From contig JAZRXE010000086.1 in NCBI GenBank assembly GCA_045600065.1, positions 1 through 21,635 on the forward strand: a stretch of 21,635 nt of DNA, written 5' to 3'. This DNA comes from RGIG2707 sp045600065. GTDB lineage: Bacteria; Bacillota; Clostridia; Peptostreptococcales; Anaerovoracaceae. The notes beneath the pieces were generated by a model, which worked only from the letters and a program-made list of their open reading frames with translations, was not told the origin of the DNA and did not search any database. Shown here piece by piece: positions 4,962 to 12,140 of this stretch; position 1 is the stretch's first letter, and every line of letters begins with the position of its first letter. A program made the translations under genes and the position numbers.

Positions 4962-6980
4962 CTATTCTGCTTCTGTTTCAGTTTCAGCTTCTGCAGCTTC
5001 TGCGGGAGCTTCTTCTTCAGCGGGTGCTTCTATGCATGCCTTGATGCTGAGGGAGATTCTCTTTCTTTCCTTGTCGATCTCCAGGATCTTAGCCTGAACG
5101 ACCTGACCGATCTCCAGCTCGTCGGAGACCTTGTTCACTCTCTTGTGAACGATCTCGGAAATATGTACCAGACCGTCAAGTCCGGGAGCGATTTCCACGA
5201 ATGCGCCGTATTCCTTGATCTGAACTACCTTGCCGGTGATGACCTGGCCGATCTGATACTCGTCATCGATTACAGACCAGGGTTCGGGGGTGTTCTGTTT
5301 CATGCCCAGGGAGATCTTTCCCTTTTCGGCGTTCATGCTCAGGATCTTGACCTGAACGACCTGACCGATTTCCAGAGCTTCCTGCGGATGCTTAAGCTTG
5401 CCCCAGGAGATCTCGGAGATGTGCAGCAGACCGTCGATTCCGCCGATGTCTACGAATGCGCCGTAGTCGGTGAATCTCATGACCTTACCTTCAACAACAT
5501 CGCCTACGTTCAGGGTATCCCAGATTTCCGCAATCTTCTTGTTCTTTTCTTCGGTAAGGAATGCCTTGTGAGAGAATACAGCCTTGTTCCTCTTGGCATC
5601 TACTCTTGTTACCTTTACAGGCAGTGTCTTTCCGATGAACTCGGATACAGCTTCGGGTTCCACATAGTGGTCGGCAAGCTGAGACATGGGGATAAAGCCG
5701 GATACTTCTTTGTAGTTCGCAATGACGCCGCCCTTGACCTCTCTTACGACGGTTACATTTACGACTTCCTTGCTGTCCAGGAAAGCATTGATTTCCTCCC
5801 AGTTTTCTCCGGACTGGAGTCTCTTGTTAGAGAGAAGGATGTTTCCGTCTCCGTCATCGGTCTTGACGACCTTTGCCTGGATCTCGTCTCCTTCTTTGAA
5901 GAGATCAGTCAGCTCCTGACCTTCTTCGAGCGCAGTTTCGGACTTGGGCATCATTCCGTCTTTCTTGCAGCCCAGGTTTACAACTACGTAGTCCTTGGTG
6001 ACCTGCACAGCGCTGCCGGTTACAACTTCTCCTCTGCCGGGGAGCTTGAGAGCCTTTTCGATCTCATCCATGTAAGCGGCCATTTCATTTTCTGCATTCT
6101 GCAGATCTTCAGTGAATAATTCACTCATGTTGGCAATAACCTCCTTAATTATACGTTCGGGTGCCGAGGCACTCGCCGCAACGCCTATATTATTATACTT
6201 TCGGCAAACTTGCAAGTCTAAATCCGAACTTCTTTCAGCGAAAACAGCGGACGGACACAGCGCCGAGCATATATCGAAGAGCTTTCGTGAATTGGAGGAG
6301 CTTTTATCACCTATCACGACCATGAAATCCGATTTCCGGGCAAGCTCTGCCGCGGATTCCTGACGATCTCTGGTTGCGCGGCAAATCGTATTTTCGATTT
6401 CAAGATCCGTGCATATCTCCCGGAATACCTGCGAGCATTCCTCGAATTTGGTCCCTGTAATGGTCGTCTGGGCCGCAAGAGTCACGGGCAGGTCTTTGTA
6501 CTCAAGCGCCAGCTTCCGGGCCTCAGAAGCGCTGTAAACGGCTCCTATGCCCATATCAGTACTGCCCAGTATACCTATGACCTCCGGATGCTCGGCGCTC
6601 CCCACAACTGCAAAGTAGCGGCCCCTTTCGGCCGCCTCTGCGGCGATCTTATGTATGCGGTAAACAAAGGGGCATGTGGCGTCGATGAGCTCGATATTTC
6701 TGCGCGCCGCCTTTGCGTAGGTGACATCAGGCTCGCCGTGAGCCCTGATAAGGCATCGCGAGCCCTCGGGCACGTCCTCTATGCTGTTTACGGTGGTGAG
6801 TCCTGCAGCTTCCAGCTCTTCTATTACGGAGCTGTTATGGATGAGCTCTCCGAGACAGTAAAGCCTTAGTCCCGAAGCCTTTGATTCAGCTGTCTTTTCG
6901 TAGGCCGTCCTTACGGCGTTGCTGACCCCGAAGCAGAAGCCTGCATGCTCTGCAAGGGTTATTGTGTGTTTTGTGTGCAT
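4962..6980 (-). CDS. ispH: IspH fused to S1-domain protein
   Basis: A 672-residue bifunctional protein. Residues 1-285 are 4-hydroxy-3-methylbut-2-enyl diphosphate reductase, the last step of the MEP isoprenoid pathway: the three [4Fe-4S] cysteines are C16 (GFCFGV), C103 (DATCPFV) and C200 (ICRAT), with H48, H81 (RAHGE) and H131-E133 (AEHPEV) in the active site. From about 319 to 648 follow four S1 RNA-binding domains (about 319-385, 405-471, 491-560 and 578-647), the last two the most canonical (GAFVDIGGIDGLLHISE, GAFVEIAPGLDGLVHISE), then an acidic Ala/Glu tail. This fusion is known in Clostridia, where it is usually annotated as IspH/30S ribosomal protein S1. The ATG at 6980 has only a weak GAAG upstream; a CCCGGGC/GCCCGGG hairpin (6999-7019) stands just before it and may influence translation. 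A strong terminator follows. Confidence 0.95.
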   Translation of the reverse strand: MHTKHTITLAEHAGFCFGVSNAVRTAYEKTAESKASGLRLYCLGELIHNSSVIEELEAAGLTTVNSIEDVPEGSRCLIRAHGEPDVTYAKAARRNIELIDATCPFVYRIHKIAAEAAERGRYFAVVGSAEHPEVIGILGSTDMGIGAVYSASEARKLALEYKDLPVTLAAQTTITGTKFEECSQVFREICTDLEIENTICRATRDRQESAAELARKSDFMVVIGDKSSSNSRKLFDICSALCPSAVFAERSSDLDLQVCRKYNNIGVAASASAPERIIKEVIANMSELFTEDLQNAENEMAAYMDEIEKALKLPGRGEVVTGSAVQVTKDYVVVNLGCKKDGMMPKSETALEEGQELTDLFKEGDEIQAKVVKTDDGDGNILLSNKRLQSGENWEEINAFLDSKEVVNVTVVREVKGGVIANYKEVSGFIPMSQLADHYVEPEAVSEFIGKTLPVKVTRVDAKRNKAVFSHKAFLTEEKNKKIAEIWDTLNVGDVVEGKVMRFTDYGAFVDIGGIDGLLHISEISWGKLKHPQEALEIGQVVQVKILSMNAEKGKISLGMKQNTPEPWSVIDDEYQIGQVITGKVVQIKEYGAFVEIAPGLDGLVHISEIVHKRVNKVSDELEIGQVVQAKILEIDKERKRISLSIKACIEAPAEEEAPAEAAEAETETEAE

Positions 6981-6998
6981 TTTATCTTCAATGTGGGG

Positions 6999-7019
6999 CC
7001 CGGGCGATGGCTGCCCGGG
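6999..7019 (-). promoter_or_regulatory. GC-rich hairpin before ispH-S1
   Basis: CCCGGGC (6999-7005) pairs with GCCCGGG (7013-7019). It lacks a U tract, so it is not a plain terminator. It ends about 18 bases before the ispH start and could affect ribosome access or mRNA stability. The rest of the gap between rarA and ispH shows no clear promoter, so the two may be cotranscribed. Confidence 0.4.
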
Positions 7020-7127
7020 ATATTCTGATCCTTTGATCTTTAATATGAATATGCGCAGCGGTTTTTCATCTGTATACCGTAGGATCGATGCTTTAAGGCG
7101 CTTGCGGGTACCGGATCTGAATGTATC

Positions 7128-8444
7128 TCAGTTTCTGGGATTCTTTTTGGCGGGATTGCTGCTGCCTGTCAGGTCGTCAAGATTCCTGATCCCCTCCAGA
7201 TAGTTCCTGAAAGCCGCCTCATTTCCGTTTTCCGTGGGCATGTAGTAATGCACGCCGGCCTTGTAGAGATTATCCGGAAGATACTGCTGGCGAACATATC
7301 CGCCGAAGGCATGGGGATACTTGTAGCCTATGCCCAGCCCCCTGTCCTTGGCGCCGGAATAGTGGGTATCCTTAAGGTGGTCGGGAACATCGTCTATGCG
7401 CTTTGTCCTAAGATCTGAAAGCGCCATATCTATGGCTGAGCTGCAGGCATTTGACTTAGGGCAGGATGCTATGAGTATCACAGCCTGCGCCAGGGGAATA
7501 CGGGCCTCCGGAAAACCCACCATCTGAGCCGCCTGTACACAGGATGTCACAATGCTTACGCACTGGGGATAGGCCATGCCCACATCCTCGGCGGCACAGA
7601 CCATAATGCGCCTGCCTATGGTAAGTATGTCCGCATCGGCCTGGATCAGCCTTGCCAGGTAATGAATTGCCGCGTCCGGATCGGAGCCCCTAAGGGATTT
7701 TTGCAGCGCCGAAAGCAGATTGTATTTGTCCTCGCTCCTGTCGTAGAACGAGGTCTGCCTTTGCATGGCCTCTCCGGCAAGCTCCAGACTCAGCAGGCTG
7801 CCGCTCATATTGTCTGCAATAAAGCCCAGAGTGTCCAGGGCTATGCGGGCATCTCCGCCGGAACGGTCGGCTATCATATCCAGGGCGGCATCCTCGCACT
7901 TAATGCTTCTGGCACCCAGGCCCCGCTCGTTGTCCTCAAGGGCGTTCTGAAGTATCTGCCTGATGTTTTCCTTGGTCAGCGGCTTGAATTCATATATGGA
8001 TCTGACCCTGCTGAGTATGGCATTGTTTATGGCAAAGTAAGGATTCTCCGTGGTGCTGCCTATGAATTTGACCACGCCCTCTTCTATGGCCTGAAGCAGA
8101 GAATCCTGCTGAAGCTTGTTCCATCGGTGAAATTCGTCCACATAAAGGTAGACCGTGCGCTTCATTATACCCATGGAACGCATTCGGGCATCGTCCAGCA
8201 CCTCTTTCAGCTCCTTGGTCCCGCAGGTCGTGGCATTCAATTCGAAGAACTCGGCGTCCATTTCACGGACAATAAGCCTCGCCAGCGTAGTTTTTCCTGT
8301 TCCCGAGGGACCGAAGAAAATAGCGGAATCGAAAGTTTTGTTTTTAATAGAGTTATAAAGCAATGATCCCCGGGATAAAAAATGTTGTTGTCCAACAAAA
8401 TCTTCCAGGGTTGCAGGCCTCATTCTTGTTGAAAGCGGAATCAT
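7128..8444 (-). CDS. rarA: Replication-associated recombination protein A (RarA/MgsA)
   Basis: A 438-residue AAA+ ATPase of the clamp-loader-like RarA/MgsA/WRNIP1 family, which acts at stalled replication forks and binds single-strand DNA-binding protein and DNA ends. Visible are RMRPATLEDFVGQ at the N-terminus, Walker A GPSGTGKT at 45-52, Walker B YVDEFHRWNK from 101, sensor 1 GSTTENP at 129-135 and the arginine-finger region LSRVRS at 144-149. The C-terminal half carries the family hallmarks AAEDVGMAYP and HAFGGYVRQQYLP. Length is normal. GAGGG lies five bases before the ATG at 8444. A TATAAAAT box (complement of about 8479-8486) upstream is a possible -10 but has no convincing -35. Confidence 0.95.
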   Translation of the reverse strand: MIPLSTRMRPATLEDFVGQQHFLSRGSLLYNSIKNKTFDSAIFFGPSGTGKTTLARLIVREMDAEFFELNATTCGTKELKEVLDDARMRSMGIMKRTVYLYVDEFHRWNKLQQDSLLQAIEEGVVKFIGSTTENPYFAINNAILSRVRSIYEFKPLTKENIRQILQNALEDNERGLGARSIKCEDAALDMIADRSGGDARIALDTLGFIADNMSGSLLSLELAGEAMQRQTSFYDRSEDKYNLLSALQKSLRGSDPDAAIHYLARLIQADADILTIGRRIMVCAAEDVGMAYPQCVSIVTSCVQAAQMVGFPEARIPLAQAVILIASCPKSNACSSAIDMALSDLRTKRIDDVPDHLKDTHYSGAKDRGLGIGYKYPHAFGGYVRQQYLPDNLYKAGVHYYMPTENGNEAAFRNYLEGIRNLDDLTGSSNPAKKNPRN

Positions 8445-8498
8445 TTTAACCCTCTGACAGAAATAGTTTTGTATTTACATTTTATACTAAAATTCAGA

Positions 8499-8527
8499 TT
8501 TACAAAGTACTTTTTGAAATATATAAT
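8499..8527 (+). promoter_or_regulatory. Sigma-A promoter of the zinc-ribbon gene
   Basis: TTTACA at 8499-8504, a 17-bp spacer and TATAAT at 8522-8527. Transcription would start about 35 bases before the ATG at 8569. Confidence 0.8.
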
Positions 8528-8568
8528 CCAATTAGTTAATATTTCGCAGGTACATTAAGGAGAAGAAC

Positions 8569-8730
8569 ATGGAAGACAAAGTACTTATTTGTCAGGACTG
8601 CGGTAAAGAATTCATCTTTACAGTTGGCGAACAGGAATTCTACAAGGAAAAGGGATTCGACAACGAACCGAAGAGATGCAAGGAATGCAGAGAGAAGAGA
8701 AAAGCCCAAAGAAGACAGCCTCAGCAGTAG
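8569..8730 (+). CDS. Small zinc-ribbon protein
   Basis: A 53-residue protein with two CxxC knuckles, CQDCGKEF (from residue 8) and CKECREKRK, separated by the segment FTVGEQEFYKEKGF. This matches the small probable zinc-ribbon proteins common in Firmicutes. AAGGAG lies upstream of the ATG at a good distance, and the gene has its own consensus promoter and terminator. It presumably binds one zinc ion; partner and role are not known. The Lys/Arg-rich tail (REKRKAQRRQ) could contact nucleic acid, which is inference. Confidence 0.88.
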   Translation: MEDKVLICQDCGKEFIFTVGEQEFYKEKGFDNEPKRCKECREKRKAQRRQPQQ

Positions 8731-8767
8731 GCTCTGCGGAATAACTCGATCAAGCGACACAAACATC

Positions 8768-8798
8768 AAAAGAGCTGCGAAGCCTCGCAGCTCTTTTT
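8768..8798. terminator. Bidirectional terminator
   Basis: AGAGCTGCG (8771-8779) pairs with CGCAGCTCT (8786-8794), flanked by A runs on the left and T runs on the right, so it can end transcription on both strands: the zinc-ribbon gene from the left and the Tad operon from the right. The remaining bases to 8895 hold no gene I can support. Confidence 0.88.
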
Positions 8799-8895
8799 CC
8801 ATGGAAAGGATAGAGGACTGACAGAGATCCGCAACTGACGCATTCTTCCTTGCAGCTCGTATCTTCGCACAGCCGCCTTTCAATGAAAAGAGCAA

Positions 8896-9453
8896 TCAGC
8901 TGATCTCTGACAGCCACAGGGCAAACAGGCTCCTCATGCGTGCCGGATCGGGAATCGACAAAGAGGCCTCCTGCTCGAGCCTTCGGGCAGCCACATCCGC
9001 GCCCAGTCCGGGAAAAGCACGCTCCGCGGCTTCAAGCAGATCTGTGAGCCTGCTGCCCGGGCCTGCGTCTTTATTATCGGCATACCTGCCGGGATCGGCG
9101 GGCAGCAGGGCCGCCCTGTAAGGCTGACTGAAGAAAAAAATACTGTCAAGATCCAGCTCCAGATATTCCTGAGGTATCAGATAACTTTGGGCCTCGATGA
9201 GAGCGGCGCATATCTTCTCCATCATTTTGAGCAGCCTTTTGTATTGATCCAGCAGTATGGTATCCCGGTTCCGAAGCTCATCGGCCATGGCGGACGCACC
9301 GCTGCAGTCAAAGCAAAAATGCAGCATTCCCCCGTCGTCCTCAAAGCAGCCGGCCCGCAGCATTGCTTTGCAATTTCCTGATACCACCAGCTTCTGCACA
9401 TAGGCAGGCATTTCGTCTGCTGGATATACTCTTTCGATCATGTGATTTTTCAT
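8896..9453 (-). CDS. DUF6382-like protein, last gene of the Tad operon
   Basis: A 185-residue protein without signal peptide or membrane segment. The order of features, KAMLRAGCFEDDGGMLHFCFDCSG, then a helical region (LLDQYKRLLKMMEKICAALIE), then SYLIPQEYLELDLDSIFFF, resembles the DUF6382 domain found at the end of Clostridial Tad loci, where it is often followed by an FHA domain. Here no FHA domain is present. The ATG at 9453 is preceded by GGAGG nine bases upstream; an earlier in-frame ATG at 9471 contains that site and is rejected. The start overlaps the TAA of the extended reading frame upstream (TAATG), so translation is probably coupled. Its role in pilus function is unknown. Confidence 0.7.
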   Translation of the reverse strand: MKNHMIERVYPADEMPAYVQKLVVSGNCKAMLRAGCFEDDGGMLHFCFDCSGASAMADELRNRDTILLDQYKRLLKMMEKICAALIEAQSYLIPQEYLELDLDSIFFFSQPYRAALLPADPGRYADNKDAGPGSRLTDLLEAAERAFPGLGADVAARRLEQEASLSIPDPARMRSLFALWLSEIS

Positions 9454-9626
9454 TAAAGACCACCTCCGCATATATGACAGGGCGTATAGCCCAGAGCCTG
9501 CGCCTCGCTTCTTCCCATGCTTATGTAATTCTTACTCACAGACGAGCAGCTTTTTCTGTGATATACGCTGCTGCCCTGAGAGAAAATGAATACCGGCGTA
9601 CCGTCGGCAAGCTCAGAGGCGTTTCA
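9453..9626 (-). other. In-frame continuation past UGA (candidate Sec or disrupted codon)
   Basis: After the UGA at 9626-9624 the TadE-like frame stays open for 56 codons to a TAA at 9455-9453 that overlaps the next ATG. The added peptide holds a complete Cys/His repeat (VYHRKSC, then GYTPCHIC) that matches the repeat just before the UGA, with identical residue spacing. In that alignment the UGA takes the place of the last Cys of CxxC. The continuation therefore belongs to the gene. A weak hairpin (UGCCG/CGGUA, 5 bp, 9-nt loop with GGU) begins 14 nt after the UGA, within the range for a bacterial SECIS. Confidence 0.75.
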
Positions 9627-10250
9627 AAGCCTGCAGCCGGAGTATTTTCCGCGCAGCTCCTTGCTGAGCACGGTCTCCACGGCGCCCTCTTTCAGTATAT
9701 AGCAGGATGCGCTGTGATAGCGCTCTCCCGCCTTTGGGAACACATATACCCTTGCGCTGTCATATTCAAAGCTGTTGCCCTGAGAAGCTCCTGTAAAAGG
9801 TCTGAAGTACAGGCTCTTCTCTGAGCTTCTGCTGCCCGGCCCCATGCCAAAGGAAGGAACGCTTCCGCTGAAGATGACCTCTGCTCTCGCCAGGCTGTCT
9901 ATACAAAAGCCATGCTCCGTATGATCCCTGCCGCCGAATATTACAGGAAGCGCAGCAAGCGAGGGCTGCTCACCGGTCCATTCGCTGTTTTTATACTGCG
10001 TCCAGTAAAGCTGCCATGCCGCCGCGCCCGCAAGGCCGAAGCCTTCGGAATCCTCAAGAGCGCTTATGCTCTGCACGGTTTCAGAACTGCTCCGGACCAT
10101 TCCCCTGACCACACTTTCCTCAAGCCCTATCTGCACGATCATGGACATGAGTATGCAGGCGGCTATAAGAAACAGAGGCAGGCACACAGCCGCATCGACC
10201 ATAACAGAGCCTCTTTTATTGATATGAATGACTTTGCCTGATAGTTGCAT
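9624..10250 (-). CDS. TadE-like membrane-anchored protein (208 aa to UGA; 265 aa if read through)
   Basis: Residues 13-42 (RGSVMVDAAVCLPLFLIAAC and on) form a TadE-type N-terminus: one hydrophobic helix after a short basic leader. The region 50-165 is presumably outside the membrane. From 168 is a Cys/His repeat: VYVFPKAGERYHSASC to GKYSGCRL, then UGA. The frame continues with a second full repeat, so the biological product is probably 265 residues. TadE-like proteins act as minor pilins or anchor pilus assembly. The ATG at 10250 follows AGAGG by seven bases; a TTG at 10265 is less likely. The start overlaps the end of the DUF5702 gene by 35 bases. The Cys/His module resembles YHxxxC...PCxxC domains that I recall at the C-termini of Clostridial Tad-locus proteins, probably metal-binding. 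Confidence 0.82.
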   Translation of the reverse strand: MQLSGKVIHINKRGSVMVDAAVCLPLFLIAACILMSMIVQIGLEESVVRGMVRSSSETVQSISALEDSEGFGLAGAAAWQLYWTQYKNSEWTGEQPSLAALPVIFGGRDHTEHGFCIDSLARAEVIFSGSVPSFGMGPGSRSSEKSLYFRPFTGASQGNSFEYDSARVYVFPKAGERYHSASCYILKEGAVETVLSKELRGKYSGCRL

Positions 10251-11694
10251 GTCTGATCCTCTCAAATAGAAAACCTCCGAAATGAGCCTCCTTGTCGAGC
10301 TCAGCGCATATGTTGAATCCGTAGCAAAAATCCCTGAACTGCAGATCCCTTCCGAGAACCAGATTCATGTCCATCTGCATCAGATCCATAAGCCTAATCG
10401 TTTTTTCGTCTGCGGGGACCATGGCAAGCAGTATACGAAGATAATCCTTATAATCTCCGCATGCGCTGTCAGGACTTTCATCCGGTCCGTCAGATGAAAT
10501 ATGCCCCTCTGTAATGCCCTCCAGAAGACTGTCCAGGCTTATCCTCCAGTCACCGGACAGCTTGATGTAAGGCACGCTGCCTCCGGAGAACAGCTCATCC
10601 ACATCCGCCGCAGCTTCTGCCGCGCCCCAGGCTGCTGCCAGAATAAGGACAGCAGCAGGCTTGGGGATCAGGCCAAAGCCCAGAGCCGCCGCAGCGCTGA
10701 GCGCTGAAAGCTTATTCGAATCAGCCAGCAGAGCACCTGTATTGAGGGCTGTGCGGAGCCTGAAAATACTGCTTTTACAATACTTTGCGTTTTCCCGGTC
10801 AGAAGGCTTTCCAAACAGAAGATATTCACATTGGTATTTCAGATAAGCTCCGTCTCTGCCCTCTGTCATATTTCCGCAGGCCTCCAGCAGGTATTCGTCC
10901 GCAAAAAGGGTGTCTGCGGAAATCTCCGCCAGACCTCCTGCAAGCAGAAGCAGACTGCGGCTTCCTGTTCCCAGCAGGGCCGAGGGCAGGGATGCAGCAT
11001 ATTCTGACGGAATTTCCGCGCCGTCCTCATCGCAGGCTTCCCCTGCCTGTCGGGAGGATTCGTATATTGTCCTCAGAGATGAGATCTGGGATTTTTTCTT
11101 TTTCGCCTTGCTTTGAGCCGCGCTTTCGGGGCTTCCCTCTCCATACTCGTTTTGATCCTGTGTATAGTCCTCCGAGGCTGCTTCCTCTTCCTGACTGGCT
11201 TCCTCCTTCAAATCGGACAGCATTTGTGAAATCTGATCAGTATCAACACCCTTGCTTCCTACCGATATAAGGCCCCTGACCAAGGATCCGAAGCCGTCTG
11301 AATCCACTGCGTGCTTTGCGGCATATAGCTTGCCCAGGGCTATGATCTGAGGCTCCAGAGCGGAAGCATCCAGTCCGGCAAAGCCTTCGGTGTCTATAAG
11401 CGCATCCTCGCAGCTCATGGCAAGAAAACCATCATAGCTGCCCAGGCTGTTCTGAAGATAATACGAATACATATCCTCGAGAAACAGGCCGTCAGAACGC
11501 AGGGCAAATATGCCGTAGCGTCTGTATAAATCCTGATCGAATTCACTGAGCACGGATCTTCCGGCAAGCATGCAAAGATTATCCGCAATGCTTCCTGCCG
11601 CAAAGCCCGAAGCGATCTCGCAGGTAAGAATGACAAAGGCGACCAGGCTTCCCAATATCAGTACTATGTATACAGAAGCAAATCCCTTTTTCAT
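10216..11694 (-). CDS. DUF5702 domain Tad-locus protein
   Basis: A 492-residue membrane-anchored protein with one N-terminal helix after KKGF (ASVYIVLILGSLVAFVILTC), like a pilin-type anchor. The body carries features I associate with DUF5702: YRRYGIFAL near the start, EYLLFGKPSDRENA at about 290-303, a helical hydrophobic region (ILAAAWGAAEAAADVDELF), and a C-terminal DYKDYLRILLAM and IRLMDLMQMDMN. An acidic, low-complexity insert (about 163-190) precedes a Lys stretch. Such proteins accompany Flp/Tad loci in Clostridia; their function is unknown, possibly in pilus assembly at the cell surface. The ATG at 11694 overlaps the previous stop as ATGA, implying coupled translation; an earlier ATG at 11706 is possible. 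Confidence 0.8.
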   Translation of the reverse strand: MKKGFASVYIVLILGSLVAFVILTCEIASGFAAGSIADNLCMLAGRSVLSEFDQDLYRRYGIFALRSDGLFLEDMYSYYLQNSLGSYDGFLAMSCEDALIDTEGFAGLDASALEPQIIALGKLYAAKHAVDSDGFGSLVRGLISVGSKGVDTDQISQMLSDLKEEASQEEEAASEDYTQDQNEYGEGSPESAAQSKAKKKKSQISSLRTIYESSRQAGEACDEDGAEIPSEYAASLPSALLGTGSRSLLLLAGGLAEISADTLFADEYLLEACGNMTEGRDGAYLKYQCEYLLFGKPSDRENAKYCKSSIFRLRTALNTGALLADSNKLSALSAAAALGFGLIPKPAAVLILAAAWGAAEAAADVDELFSGGSVPYIKLSGDWRISLDSLLEGITEGHISSDGPDESPDSACGDYKDYLRILLAMVPADEKTIRLMDLMQMDMNLVLGRDLQFRDFCYGFNICAELDKEAHFGGFLFERIRHATIRQSHSYQ

Positions 11695-11912
11695 TTCAGA
11701 ACCCATTTCCCGCGCATAATATCCTCAGCCGCCCACCTCCGCTGCTCCATGTCCTCATTTAGCTGCTGCCTGTGCCGAAGGGAATCCTCCCTCACCTCTG
11801 AATAGAGGAACATGGACGCTCTTATGATCCCGAGCATTACAAGTATCACAACAGGAAATATCACAGCTGCTTCTACTATTGCGCTCCCCCTCCGGGGCTG
11901 ACGGATCTTCAT
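11691..11912 (-). CDS. Small TadE-like protein
   Basis: A 73-residue protein with a TadE-type start: basic PRRG, then SAIVEAAVIFPVVILVMLGI as the single hydrophobic helix with the characteristic Glu (E14), then a charged helical tail (REDSLRHRQQLNEDMEQRR). It is probably a minor pilin or pseudopilin. Its ATG overlaps the flp stop (TAATG) and its stop overlaps the next start (ATGA), so it sits in a run of translationally coupled genes. Confidence 0.8.
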   Translation of the reverse strand: MKIRQPRRGSAIVEAAVIFPVVILVMLGIIRASMFLYSEVREDSLRHRQQLNEDMEQRRWAAEDIMRGKWVLK

Positions 11913-12127
11913 TAAAAGCTGGCACCCATAAGATCTCCGAATACCTTGTTTACAAAGGCTCCGATCTGATTTTTGAATATCAGGCCCAGGGTGACGGCTA
12001 TGGCTATAAGTATTGCCACCTGTACCATTTCCATTCCTGACCTGCCTTCATCTGCAAGTCTGAGTCTGAGCTTTTCCCCGAAGGAAAGCTCAAATCCGGT
12101 TTCCGGCTTTAATTCGCGATATCTCAT
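11912..12127 (-). CDS. flp: Flp-type pilin
   Basis: A 71-residue prepilin, probably the main subunit of the Tad pilus. The leader is basic (KLRLRLADEGRSG), followed by the hydrophobic assembly helix MEMVQVAILIAIAVTLGLIF and a short tail with KNQIGAFVNKVFGDL, as in Flp1-type pilins of Firmicutes. Gly31 before Met32 would be the prepilin-peptidase site; the Glu sits at +2 of the mature protein rather than +5, so the exact cut is uncertain. The ATG at 12127 has AAGGAG at good distance, the best ribosome binding site of the operon, fitting a highly made subunit; the open frame extends to 12154 but without such a site. No A24 prepilin peptidase gene is in the window. Confidence 0.85.
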   Translation of the reverse strand: MRYRELKPETGFELSFGEKLRLRLADEGRSGMEMVQVAILIAIAVTLGLIFKNQIGAFVNKVFGDLMGASF

Positions 12128-12140
12128 ATTTCTCCTTTCT

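Noticed and set aside
4866..6119. 417-codon plus-strand open frame
   Set aside because: It lies wholly antisense to the S1 repeats of ispH-S1; its repeated LDLNDLTDLQ-like phrases mirror the repeated S1 domains, so it is a shadow.
8536..8895. Minus-strand frame continuing after the UGA of the DUF6382-like gene
   Set aside because: It reads through the bidirectional terminator and antisense to the zinc-ribbon gene, without any motif; unlike the TadE-like case, the UGA here is an ordinary stop.
9624..9626. UGA as a sense codon through a variant genetic code
   Set aside because: UGA ends tadA, tadZ, the small TadE-like gene, the DUF6382-like gene and the phosphoesterase at sensible places, so it is a normal stop in this genome.
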